Assembly (NCBI GenBank): GCA_963592185.1
Contig: CAVAVT010000081.1
Span: 1 to 6,605 of the forward strand
Length of the DNA: 6,605 nucleotides
Reading direction: 5' to 3'
Source of the DNA: CAVAVT01 sp963592185
GTDB lineage: Bacteria; Bacillota; Negativicutes; Selenomonadales; Selenomonadaceae
Part shown: positions 1-6,154 of the stretch, in pieces
Position numbering within the stretch: position 1 is the first letter of the stretch
Layout: every line of letters begins with the position of its first letter
Notes under the pieces: generated by a model
Databases searched by the model: none
What the model saw: only the letters and a program-made list of their open reading frames with translations
What the model was told of the DNA's origin: nothing
Position numbers and translations under genes: made by a program

Positions 1-31
1 TTTTTCCATAGCAAAATCTTGCCAATTTCAT
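1..31 (-). CDS. 5' end of a probable fumarylacetoacetate hydrolase (FAH) family gene, cut by the window edge
   Basis: An ATG at 31-29 directly abuts the TAA stop of htpX with no spacer and opens a frame reading MKLARFCYGK up to the edge. FAH-family proteins (fumarylacetoacetate hydrolases and 2-hydroxyhepta-dienedioate isomerase-like enzymes) commonly begin with a very similar MKxxRFxYxGK pattern, which is the basis for the name. A GGAAGG-like stretch at the end of htpX could serve as ribosome binding site, so the gene would be translationally coupled to htpX. Only ten residues are visible and no catalytic residue can be checked, so the family call is tentative. The presence of a downstream co-transcribed gene is somewhat safer than its identity. 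Confidence 0.42.
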   Translation of the reverse strand, partial: MKLARFCYGK

Positions 32-889
32 TTAACCTTCCATAGCCTGCTGACGGAGTCTTGCGATTCGGTCAGCGGTGCTGGGGTGGGTGCTGAAAAG
101 GCTTGTAATACTGCTGCCAATACCCTTTAAGGGGTTGATAATAAACATGTGGGCTGTGGCATTGGTAGCGTGAGCCATTGGTCTTGCATGGGTTGCGTAG
201 TAATCAATCTTTTCCAGGGCTGAAGCCAGGTAGAGGGGATTTCCGCAAATCTCGCCGCCGGACTTGTCCGCATCATACTCTCTGGAACGGGATATCGCCA
301 TCTGGATAATGGCCGCCGCTATCGGAGCAATGATTGCTGTGGCAAGAAGTCCTATGATTCCGCCCCTGTCCTCATCGCTTCGTCCTCCGCCGAACATTCC
401 TGCCCACTGGGCAATGTATGCAATGGTAGAAATTGCGCCAGCCATGGAGGCTGCGATGGTGGAAATAAGGATGTCTCTGTGCTTTACATGGGAAAGCTCA
501 TGGGCGATAACGCCGCTAAGCTCGTTGTAGTCAAGCACACGCATGATTCCGGTGGTAACAGCTACTGCTGCATGGTCCGGGCTTCGTCCTGTTGCAAAGG
601 CGTTTGGCACATCACTGTCGATGATGCATACCTTTGGCATGGGGATGTCAGCACGCTCGGCAAGGGTCTGTACCATGCCGTAGAGCTGGGGAGCTTCCTG
701 GTAGGTGACTTCCTGTGCGTTGTAGGATTTCAGCACGATGGAGTCGCTGAACCAGTATGAGAAAAAGTTCATACCGATGGATATTATGAGCATGAATGCA
801 GCTCCGTGGGATCCGCCCACAGCTCCTCCGGCGGCAACTAGGATGCCGGTAAGGAGTGCCATCAGTATGGTTGTTTTGAGCATGTTCAT
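32..889 (-). CDS. htpX: HtpX-family membrane zinc metalloprotease (M48)
   Basis: Predicted 285-residue protease HtpX, an M48-family integral membrane endopeptidase that degrades misfolded membrane proteins with its active site facing the cytoplasm. The zinc site is visible: HELSH at residues 130-134 (two His ligands and the catalytic Glu131) and a third ligand, Glu204, in the REYDAD motif after a hydrophobic span. Hydrophobic segments lie at about 5-22, 30-47, 143-163 and 178-198. The C-terminal FSTHPSTADRIARL pattern is typical of the family, as is the length. The start is the ATG at 889, seven bases after a perfect AGGAGG. A longer in-frame ATG at 928 lacks any ribosome binding site and would put the AGGAGG inside the gene. 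It follows the toxin gene on the same strand, and another gene starts immediately at its stop. Confidence 0.95.
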   Translation of the reverse strand: MNMLKTTILMALLTGILVAAGGAVGGSHGAAFMLIISIGMNFFSYWFSDSIVLKSYNAQEVTYQEAPQLYGMVQTLAERADIPMPKVCIIDSDVPNAFATGRSPDHAAVAVTTGIMRVLDYNELSGVIAHELSHVKHRDILISTIAASMAGAISTIAYIAQWAGMFGGGRSDEDRGGIIGLLATAIIAPIAAAIIQMAISRSREYDADKSGGEICGNPLYLASALEKIDYYATHARPMAHATNATAHMFIINPLKGIGSSITSLFSTHPSTADRIARLRQQAMEG

Positions 890-896
890 ACATATT

Positions 897-902
897 CCTC
901 CT
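897..902 (-). promoter_or_regulatory. Ribosome binding site of htpX
   Basis: Perfect AGGAGG on the minus strand, 7 bases before the ATG at 889. It decides the start of htpX, since the upstream in-frame ATG at 928 precedes it and has no such site. Confidence 0.85.
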
Positions 903-944
903 AATAGAAGTATCCAAACTTTATACATACATATATCTTAACAT

Positions 945-962
945 AAAAAGTCAAAAAGTCAA
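945..962 (-). repeat. Tandem 8-bp repeat with TTGACT boxes upstream of htpX
   Basis: Two exact tandem copies of AAAAAGTC on the plus strand (945-952, 953-960) are followed by AA. On the minus strand this reads as two TTGACT boxes 8 bases apart, in the gap between the toxin stop and htpX. TTGACT matches the -35 consensus TTGACA at 5 of 6 bases, so the element may be part of an htpX promoter. No convincing -10 box sits at 16-18 bases from either copy; AT-rich sequence such as TATAAA lies further down. It could equally be a binding site for a regulator or simple slippage. Confidence 0.4.
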
Positions 963-966
963 TGTT

Positions 967-1290
967 TCAATTTTTAGCTATATCACCGAACAGAATCCTC
1001 ATATAGTCTCTACGTGCGTATAAAACACGGTCGATATAAATATCTTCATCTTTAACTCGATAAAAACTTATATAATTACCGCTTATTATGAAGCGATAAT
1101 CGCTTTCTATATCCGCAACTGAGGATAGGGGAGCGCCTGCTTTTGAATATTCCTGAAGGACTCGAAGGCTTTTTAGGATTTTTGATACTGTTTCTATTGC
1201 TGCAGATGGATTGAGAAGTTCTTCTTCAATGTAAGCTTTAATTTCAATTAAGTCATTTTGAGCTTCTTTTGAAAAATGCAGATTATTCAT
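967..1290 (-). CDS. RelE/ParE-superfamily toxin of a type II toxin-antitoxin pair
   Basis: Predicted 107-residue toxin of the RelE/ParE superfamily. The pattern is typical: an N-terminal strand (LHFSKEAQNDL), two helices (about 10-48), then strands including YRFIISGNYISFYRV (65-79), ending in YIDRVLYARRDYMRIL (85-100). The final VLYARRDYxxIL motif is common in ParE/RelE proteins tagged as plasmid stabilisation toxins. RelE members cleave mRNA at the ribosome whereas ParE members poison DNA gyrase; sequence alone does not tell which applies here. The ATG at 1290 overlaps the antitoxin stop by 8 bases and has only a weak GGGG upstream, so translation is probably coupled to the antitoxin, as in many such pairs. 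No frame disruption is seen, so the module looks intact. Confidence 0.88.
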   Translation of the reverse strand: MNNLHFSKEAQNDLIEIKAYIEEELLNPSAAIETVSKILKSLRVLQEYSKAGAPLSSVADIESDYRFIISGNYISFYRVKDEDIYIDRVLYARRDYMRILFGDIAKN

Positions 1291-1537
1291 GTTGAATCCC
1301 CAGATTTCTCTCTACATCTTCCAATGTCAGCCAGCCGTTTTCCTCACCGGATTTTCTTCCCTTGGCAAGTTCGTTCATCAATTGGAGGGTTGCCTGTGTT
1401 TTTTCAAAATCCTGTATGTCTAGTATCGCATATTTTCCACGTCCATTTTTTGTGAGGAAAACAGGGGCGCCCACAGCTACATCATGGAGTACATCATTGT
1501 AATTTCTCAAATCTGAAATGGGTTTTATATTTGGCAT
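1283..1537 (-). CDS. Phd/YefM-family antitoxin
   Basis: Predicted 84-residue antitoxin. The N-terminal part shows the Phd/YefM DNA-binding fold: PISDLRNYNDVLHDV (6-20), then GAPVFLTKNGRGKYAILD (23-40), the usual 'xxPVFLTKNGR' signature. The polar C-terminal part (45-84) would wrap the toxin. Phd-family antitoxins neutralise the partner and repress their own promoter, with the toxin acting as co-repressor; that is family knowledge, not shown here. The start is the ATG at 1537, eight bases after AAGGAG. A TTG six codons upstream would place the ribosome binding site inside the gene and is rejected. It overlaps the toxin gene by 8 bases and lies downstream of the gyrB terminator, so it must use its own promoter or rely on readthrough. 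Confidence 0.9.
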   Translation of the reverse strand: MPNIKPISDLRNYNDVLHDVAVGAPVFLTKNGRGKYAILDIQDFEKTQATLQLMNELAKGRKSGEENGWLTLEDVERNLGIQHE

Positions 1538-1545
1538 ATTTACCA

Positions 1546-1551
1546 CTCCTT
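1546..1551 (-). promoter_or_regulatory. Ribosome binding site of the antitoxin gene
   Basis: AAGGAG on the minus strand with an 8-base spacer to the ATG at 1537. It fixes the antitoxin start and excludes the upstream TTG at 1555. Confidence 0.8.
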
Positions 1552-1559
1552 TCAATTAC

Positions 1560-1587
1560 AGTATAGCAAATTTATCTTAAAATTAAA
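1560..1587 (-). promoter_or_regulatory. Candidate promoter of the toxin-antitoxin pair
   Basis: A -10-like TATACT (1565-1560 on the minus strand, 5 of 6 consensus bases) lies 22 bases before the antitoxin ATG. A weak -35-like TTTAAT sits 16 bases upstream (1587-1582). The spacer is AT-rich and includes the short inverted repeat AATTT/AAATT (1569-1573, 1580-1584), a possible but unproven autorepression site. The position just after the gyrB terminator makes a promoter necessary here. Confidence 0.5.
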
Positions 1588-1618
1588 CCGCATTTTTTAC
1601 AGCAAAAATTAAATATGG

Positions 1619-1660
1619 AATTAAAAACGCCCTATGACTTTCAATGCGTCATAGGGCGTT
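1619..1660 (-). terminator. Rho-independent terminator of the yaaA-recF-gyrB operon
   Basis: A perfect 13-bp inverted repeat AACGCCCTATGAC / GTCATAGGGCGTT (1626-1638 and 1648-1660) with a 9-base loop starts 10 bases after the gyrB stop. In the minus-strand transcript the stem is followed by a U-rich run (TTTTTAATT, counting the last two stem bases). The U-run lies only on this side, so the terminator acts on transcription leaving gyrB. Confidence 0.93.
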
Positions 1661-1670
1661 AATTTTGAAA

Positions 1671-3716
1671 TTAGATGTCCAGGTTCTTTACGAGTTTGGC
1701 GTTTTCTCTGATGAATTCACGTCTTGGCTCTACTTTGTCTCCCATGAGGATGGTGAAAAGCTCGTCAGCTTCTTCGGCATCCTGCATCTGTACCTGAAGC
1801 ATGGTTCGGGAGTTGGGGTCCATGGTGGTTTCCCAGAGCTGCTCAGGGTTCATCTCACCAAGACCTTTGTAGCGCTGAATGTAGATGTTGTCACGGCCCA
1901 CTTCGTCAAGCTTGCTTGCAAGCTCTTCATCGCTGTAGGTGTACCACTGCTTTTTGCCCTTGCGGATGAGGTAAAGGGGAGGCTGTGCTATGTACACATG
2001 GCCATGCTCAATGAGGGGCTTCATGTAGCGGTAGAAGAAGGTAAGGAGCAGAGTACGGATGTGTGCTCCGTCCACGTCCGCATCTGTCATGATGATAATT
2101 TTGCCGTAGCGGCGCTTTGCCAGGTCGAAGTCCTCGCTGATTCCTGTGCCAAAAGCTGTTATCATGGTGCGGATTTCCGCATTGGCAAAAATCTTGTCGA
2201 GACGTGCTTTTTCTACGTTGAGGATTTTACCACGAAGAGGGAGAATCGCCTGGAAACGGCGGTCACGTCCCTGCTTAGCGGAGCCGCCTGCAGAGTCACC
2301 CTCTACAATGTAAATCTCAGCCTGCTCAGGGTCCTTTACGGAGCAGTCAGCAAGCTTGCCGGGGAGACTGGAGCCTTCCAGTGCATTTTTGCGGCGTGTA
2401 AGCTCACGTGCCTTTCTTGCTGCCTCACGGGCACGGCAGGCATTGATTGCCTTTTCGATGATTTTCTTTGTGATTGCCGGATTCTCCTCGAAGTACTCGG
2501 AAAGTCCCTCGGTGACAATGGAATCCACCACGCCACGAACCTCGGAGTTTCCAAGCTTAGTCTTGGTCTGGCCCTCAAACTGAGGCTCACGAATCTTAAG
2601 GCTGATTACGCAGGTAAGTCCCTCACGCACGTCCTCGCCGGAAAGGTTCGCATCAGAATTTTTCAGTATTCCCTGCTTCCGGGCAAAATCGTTTGCCGCA
2701 CGGGTCAGGGCAATTTTGAAACCAGCAAGATGTGTTCCGCCCTCTTCGGTATTTATGTTGTTGACGAAGCTGTAGATGTTCTCCATGTAGCTGTCGTTGT
2801 ACTGCAAGGCGATTTCTACCACAGTGTCATCCTTTGTTCCGTTGAAATAAACCGGCTCCGGATGGAGAACTTCCTTTTTCCTGTTCAAATGGGTAACGAA
2901 GGACTTGATACCGCCTTCAAAATGGAATGTTTCTTCCTTCTCAGACCTTTCATCGTGAAGGGTGATGGTAATGCCGGAGTTCAGGAAGGCAAGCTCCCGG
3001 AGACGATGTCTCAAAGTCTCGTAGCTATAAGTGGTAACGGTGAAGATTTCCTTGTCCGGAACAAAATGCACACGGGTGCCTGTTTCCTCAGTCTCTCCAA
3101 TAACGGTAAGCGAATGCTGGGTAACTCCACGCTTGAAGTCAATGCTGTGAATCTTGCCGTCACGCTTTACCTGAACGTCCATGGACTCACTGAGGGCATT
3201 AACTACAGATACACCTACGCCGTGAAGTCCGCCAGAGACCTTGTAGCCGTCTCCGCCGAATTTTCCGCCAGCATGGAGAACTGTAAGAACTACCTCAACC
3301 GCCGGCTTTCCGCTTTCGTGCATGTCTACAGGGATGCCTCGGCCGTTGTCCACAACTGTAATGCTGTTGTCCTTTTCAATGGTTACGTGGATGTCTGTGC
3401 AGTAGCCAGCCAGCGCCTCATCGATGGAGTTGTCCACTACCTCGTATACCAGATGGTGGAGACCACGCTCAGAAGTGCTGCCGATGTACATGCCGGGGCG
3501 CATTCTTACAGCCTCCAGACCCTCAAGAACCTGAATCTGGTCTGCGCCGTAATCCCCTTCTACATGGGTTACATCTGTGCCTGTGGTGTCGGTATGAATC
3601 TCAACATTGGAAGTGTCCAGGTCCTCATCGGCAAATTCTGCCATAGGATCTGCCGGAGCACTTTCCTCCTCAAACAAACTAGCGCTGAAGTTATTTTCAT
3701 CGTCTTTTATAGCCAT
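1671..3716 (-). CDS. gyrB: DNA gyrase subunit B
   Basis: Predicted 681-residue ATPase subunit of DNA gyrase, which with GyrA introduces negative supercoils. The GHKL ATPase domain (about 57-280) has catalytic Glu92 and Mg-binding Asn96 in EVVDN, Asp123 in DNGRGIPV, and the lid SGGLHGVG (161-168). The transducer domain includes QTKTKLGNSEVR (383-394). The TOPRIM domain has EGDSAGGSAKQGR (472-484) and DADVDG (545-550). The C-terminal QRYKGLGEMN (614-623) is also present. It lacks the large E. coli-type insertion, as in Firmicutes. An acidic stretch of about 55 residues precedes the usual first motif. The ATG at 3716 follows GGAGG by 12 bases, slightly long. A TTG at 3752 would overlap the remB stop and lacks a binding site, so it is rejected. 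The QAILPLRGKILNVEKA segment favours GyrB over ParE. gyrA is not next to it. Confidence 0.97.
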   Translation of the reverse strand: MAIKDDENNFSASLFEEESAPADPMAEFADEDLDTSNVEIHTDTTGTDVTHVEGDYGADQIQVLEGLEAVRMRPGMYIGSTSERGLHHLVYEVVDNSIDEALAGYCTDIHVTIEKDNSITVVDNGRGIPVDMHESGKPAVEVVLTVLHAGGKFGGDGYKVSGGLHGVGVSVVNALSESMDVQVKRDGKIHSIDFKRGVTQHSLTVIGETEETGTRVHFVPDKEIFTVTTYSYETLRHRLRELAFLNSGITITLHDERSEKEETFHFEGGIKSFVTHLNRKKEVLHPEPVYFNGTKDDTVVEIALQYNDSYMENIYSFVNNINTEEGGTHLAGFKIALTRAANDFARKQGILKNSDANLSGEDVREGLTCVISLKIREPQFEGQTKTKLGNSEVRGVVDSIVTEGLSEYFEENPAITKKIIEKAINACRAREAARKARELTRRKNALEGSSLPGKLADCSVKDPEQAEIYIVEGDSAGGSAKQGRDRRFQAILPLRGKILNVEKARLDKIFANAEIRTMITAFGTGISEDFDLAKRRYGKIIIMTDADVDGAHIRTLLLTFFYRYMKPLIEHGHVYIAQPPLYLIRKGKKQWYTYSDEELASKLDEVGRDNIYIQRYKGLGEMNPEQLWETTMDPNSRTMLQVQMQDAEEADELFTILMGDKVEPRREFIRENAKLVKNLDI

Positions 3717-3728
3717 GAAAAATTTAAA

Positions 3729-3733
3729 CCTCC
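3729..3733 (-). promoter_or_regulatory. Ribosome binding site of gyrB
   Basis: GGAGG in the 32-base gap between the remB stop and the gyrB ATG at 3716, with a 12-base spacer. This is the only good site nearby and supports ATG 3716 over TTG 3752, although the spacing is longer than optimal. Confidence 0.65.
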
Positions 3734-3748
3734 GTCCTGTAATTTTTA

Positions 3749-3991
3749 TCAAAAATTTTGTTCAAAAATGTTTTCGCCCCGTGATTTAAGGGTTTCCGGG
3801 GATATCTGTGATATATATACACCCTCGTCAGTGATGATGACCGACTTGGGCTTTTTTTCATCAATGCTTCCAAAAAGCCTTTTTTCCTTCTCTGCGTCCT
3901 TTATAAGCTGACAGCATGAGGAATCATAGCTCAGTATGGCAATAATCCTTTCCATGGGAACTGAGGCATTTTCACCTATGTGAATGTACAT
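3749..3991 (-). CDS. remB: RemB-like DUF370 regulator (YaaB)
   Basis: Predicted 80-residue protein of the DUF370 family, close in length and pattern to Bacillus subtilis RemB/YaaB. Shared features are the start MYIHIGEN, the middle helix IIAIL (16-20), the segment KPKSVIITDEGVYISQISPETLKSR (47-71) and an end with Phe. Its paralogue RemA is a DNA-binding activator of biofilm-matrix genes in B. subtilis; RemB is less well understood, and its role here is unknown. The ATG at 3991 lies one base after the stop of the DciA-like gene and 7 bases after a perfect AGGAGG inside that gene's 3' end. The same placement between recF and gyrB occurs in B. subtilis, supporting orthology. Confidence 0.88.
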   Translation of the reverse strand: MYIHIGENASVPMERIIAILSYDSSCCQLIKDAEKEKRLFGSIDEKKPKSVIITDEGVYISQISPETLKSRGENIFEQNF

Positions 3992-3992
3992 G

Positions 3993-4922
3993 CTACTTCC
4001 TCCTTTTCAATGTGCCGGAGGCCTTTTTCTTCAAGTATTCCTTGTAGGAAAGGTTAGGGTCGATATCGTATCTGAGCTTTTTCAGATTTTCTTCTATAAA
4101 CTGGGGAGTCAGCTGCTGTGGGGGAACTGAGCGGTAAAGCATCACCGCCATTCCGGCATCTATGCTTTCCGTGTCACCGGGGGCAAGCTTCTGAAGATAG
4201 CTTTGCAGAAGCTCTGTCCGCTGGCGGTTCACCTCGTCTGCGGTGCAGTCAATCTCCCTATAGATGTCGCTGTATCTCGCCCAGGGCATTATCCTTAGAA
4301 ATTCCCGTATTTTGGTGATTTTGTCCTGCTTTGCCTCACGGCTGCAATTGGAGCAGAAGGTGTCACTTTCCGGGATGTAGACTCCGCAGCCTTTGCACTC
4401 GTGCCAGCCCATGGATTTAACCAGTTTGTCACGCTTTTTCCGCTTCAAAAGGGCATTTTTCACCGCATTTCTAAGGGGTTCGCTTTTGATTGAAAAGCAA
4501 TCCGTCTGCACCTCGGATACTTCGCTGTCATGAAGTTCCACCGTTTCCAGACTCTTTTTGAAGCTTTCGTCCTCGTTTTTCCTCTTAGGCTCATGGATAT
4601 CCTTCTGCCACATGTTGGAAAAGCGGATATCCTCAATAATCCTGACTCCCATATAGTGGTTGACCTTGGATATAATGTCCATTTTCATGTACATGAGCTG
4701 GTTAGACCAGGAGGGATTTTCCGAGTAGAGAAAAAGAATTTTGTTCTCTATTCTAAGGGCTTTCACATGCTCAGCAATGCCCTTTCCCACGATTTCCGGC
4801 CAGTAGTAGACAGCCATGTGGGCGCTGAAATCCTTGCCAATGCTGGATTTTGAAAGCACTCCGGGCATGAAGGCTCCAAGCTGTTCAAGCTTGCCAGATC
4901 TTCGCCTTGTACCTTTTTCCAT
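3993..4922 (-). CDS. DUF721/DciA-like protein with C-terminal zinc ribbon
   Basis: Predicted 309-residue protein. Residues about 10-103 match the DUF721 (DciA) pattern: a basic N-terminus, a helix, WPEIVGKGIAEHVKALRIENKILFLYSENPSW (41-72), then a helix and a final strand VRIIEDIRF (93-101). DciA proteins load or activate the DnaB replicative helicase in bacteria lacking DnaC/DnaI-type loaders, so a role at replication initiation is inferred. A charged linker (105-170) leads to a zinc-ribbon-like CxxC-x10-CxxC (Cys176, 179, 190, 193). A basic helical region follows (200-245, with an HTH-like RYSDIYREIDCTADEV), then a tail rich in Lys. Typical DciA proteins are much shorter. The ATG at 4922 is 4 bases after the recF stop, with a GGGGTGAG site in the end of recF. 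Family call is good; the C-terminal function is unknown. Confidence 0.82.
   Translation of the reverse strand: MEKGTRRRSGKLEQLGAFMPGVLSKSSIGKDFSAHMAVYYWPEIVGKGIAEHVKALRIENKILFLYSENPSWSNQLMYMKMDIISKVNHYMGVRIIEDIRFSNMWQKDIHEPKRKNEDESFKKSLETVELHDSEVSEVQTDCFSIKSEPLRNAVKNALLKRKKRDKLVKSMGWHECKGCGVYIPESDTFCSNCSREAKQDKITKIREFLRIMPWARYSDIYREIDCTADEVNRQRTELLQSYLQKLAPGDTESIDAGMAVMLYRSVPPQQLTPQFIEENLKKLRYDIDPNLSYKEYLKKKASGTLKRRK
3999..4004 (-). promoter_or_regulatory. Ribosome binding site of remB
   Basis: Perfect AGGAGG on the minus strand within the last codons of the DciA-like gene, 7 bases before the remB ATG at 3991. It gives remB strong translation of its own despite the 1-base gap. Confidence 0.8.
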
Positions 4923-4926
4923 ACTC

Positions 4927-6054
4927 TCACCCCGTAGTTACATGGCCTGCATTCACGTGGAAATAGCTTCCGCTGGTCTTCAGATGTCCCATTTCCTCCT
5001 CTGGGAAATATGCCTCGTCTGTGGCGGTAATGATGGTCTGGATGCGTTCCTTCAGTATGAAGTCCACCAGCTGTGTACGCCGCTTCACATCCAGCTCGCT
5101 CATAACATCGTCCAAAAGAAGCACAGGATATTCACCGTTTTCCGACCGGATGAACTCCAGCTCGGAAAGCTTCAAAGAAAGGACCGCTGTGCGCTGCTGC
5201 CCCTGGGATCCAAAGGATTTCAGATTGATTCCGTTGACGGAAAATGAAAGATCATCACGGTGGGGACCAACGCTTGTGGAACCCCTCCAAATATCGTCTT
5301 CAACAAAATCTGCCAGCCTCTTATTATACCATGAAACAAGGTCTTCTGTCACTTTTTCCGGCCCTTCGGAGCCAGCAATTTCATAGGCTACAGTGAGATT
5401 TTCCTCGTTGCCGGAAATCCGTCTCTGCATGAGATTTGCAAGCATGTTGAGCTTCTTCACAGCCTCCAGACGCTTCTTCACAATGAAGGCCGCAGACTCA
5501 GCAACCTGGCTGTCCCACACCTCTAGCATGTCACGGCCAGCGCTCCTCTCACGAATCTTTTTCAAAAGCTGGTTTCGCTGAAGGATGAGGCGGTTGTACT
5601 TCGCCAGCTCATGGTAGTAGGCAGGGCTTGCCTGTGAAAGCTCTATATCAAGAAATCTACGTCTCCCAGAGGGGGACCCTTTTATTATCATCAAATCTTC
5701 CGGAGAAAAAAGTACAGCGTTCACAGCACCAATAAGCTCTCTCATTTTGATACTTTGTCCGTTCAAAATAATTTTACGTCTCTTCTCACGGCTGAAGGCA
5801 AATTCCAAAATATTTTCTACGGAGCGGCGTTCAAATAAGAGCTTTACAGAGCCACCCTGTGCACCAATTTTTATCAGGTCAGCCTCGGTACTTGTTCTAT
5901 AGGAATGGCCCACGGCGGCATAGTAAATGGACTCCACTATGTTTGTTTTCCCTTGGGCATTTTGTCCTAGAAAAATATTTAGTGTGTCTGATAGCTCTAT
6001 ATTTAATTTTTCGTAGTTGCGATAGCTTATGAGCTGGAGAGCCTTTACCTTCAT
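4927..6054 (-). CDS. recF: DNA replication and repair protein RecF
   Basis: Predicted 375-residue RecF, an SMC-like ATPase that binds gapped DNA and, with RecO and RecR, helps load RecA at stalled forks and gaps. All hallmark motifs are present: Walker A GQNAQGKT (30-37), the RecF signature region SPEDLMIIKGSPSGRRRFLD (117-136), GPHRDD (263-268), the ABC-type signature SQGQQR (283-288), Walker B VLLLDD (311-316) and the D-loop SELD (319-322). Length is normal. The ATG at 6054 lies 8 bases after GGAG; the upstream gap contains a hairpin and a possible -10 box. It heads a tightly packed run with the DciA-like gene (4-base gap) and remB. No truncation or missing residue was seen. Confidence 0.97.
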   Translation of the reverse strand: MKVKALQLISYRNYEKLNIELSDTLNIFLGQNAQGKTNIVESIYYAAVGHSYRTSTEADLIKIGAQGGSVKLLFERRSVENILEFAFSREKRRKIILNGQSIKMRELIGAVNAVLFSPEDLMIIKGSPSGRRRFLDIELSQASPAYYHELAKYNRLILQRNQLLKKIRERSAGRDMLEVWDSQVAESAAFIVKKRLEAVKKLNMLANLMQRRISGNEENLTVAYEIAGSEGPEKVTEDLVSWYNKRLADFVEDDIWRGSTSVGPHRDDLSFSVNGINLKSFGSQGQQRTAVLSLKLSELEFIRSENGEYPVLLLDDVMSELDVKRRTQLVDFILKERIQTIITATDEAYFPEEEMGHLKTSGSYFHVNAGHVTTG

Positions 6055-6081
6055 TATTTTTTCTCCGTAATTAGCAATAGT

Positions 6082-6105
6082 GGTGCATCAGAGAAATGAT
6101 GCACC
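6082..6105 (-). other. Perfect 9-bp hairpin in the recF leader
   Basis: GGTGCATCA / TGATGCACC (6082-6090 and 6097-6105) with a 6-base loop, located 27 bases upstream of the recF ATG and about 15 bases before its ribosome binding site. In the minus-strand transcript it is followed by ACTATTGC rather than a U-run, so it is not a standard terminator. It may be an mRNA-stability or processing element, or a protein-binding palindrome. Confidence 0.6.
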
Positions 6106-6145
6106 GGCTATTTCTTTACTTATTTTTATGCAATAAATATGTATT

Positions 6146-6151
6146 ATTATA
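6146..6151 (-). promoter_or_regulatory. Candidate -10 box for recF and downstream genes
   Basis: An exact TATAAT on the minus strand lies in the AT-rich gap just after the yaaA stop. No good -35 match exists at 16-18 bases upstream (the region is the end of yaaA). It could give the recF-gyrB run its own promoter, but a chance match in AT-rich sequence is quite possible. Confidence 0.28.
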
Positions 6152-6154
6152 CTT

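Noticed and set aside
890..928. Longer htpX start at ATG 928 adding 13 residues.
   Set aside because: No ribosome binding site upstream, while a perfect AGGAGG sits 7 bases before ATG 889.
3717..3752. Longer gyrB start at TTG 3752 adding 12 residues.
   Set aside because: No ribosome binding site precedes it, it overlaps the remB stop, and the GGAGG site would lie inside the gene. The ATG at 3716 is better.
1644..3911. Very long open frame (755 codons) on the plus strand opposite gyrB.
   Set aside because: It is the exact antisense of gyrB and part of remB, shows no recognisable domain, and its openness follows from the codon bias of gyrB. It also starts inside the terminator hairpin with no ribosome binding site.
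4118..5581. Several plus-strand open frames of 60-140 codons opposite recF and the DciA-like gene.
   Set aside because: All lie antisense to well-supported genes, have no domains or ribosome binding sites of note, and look like shadow frames.
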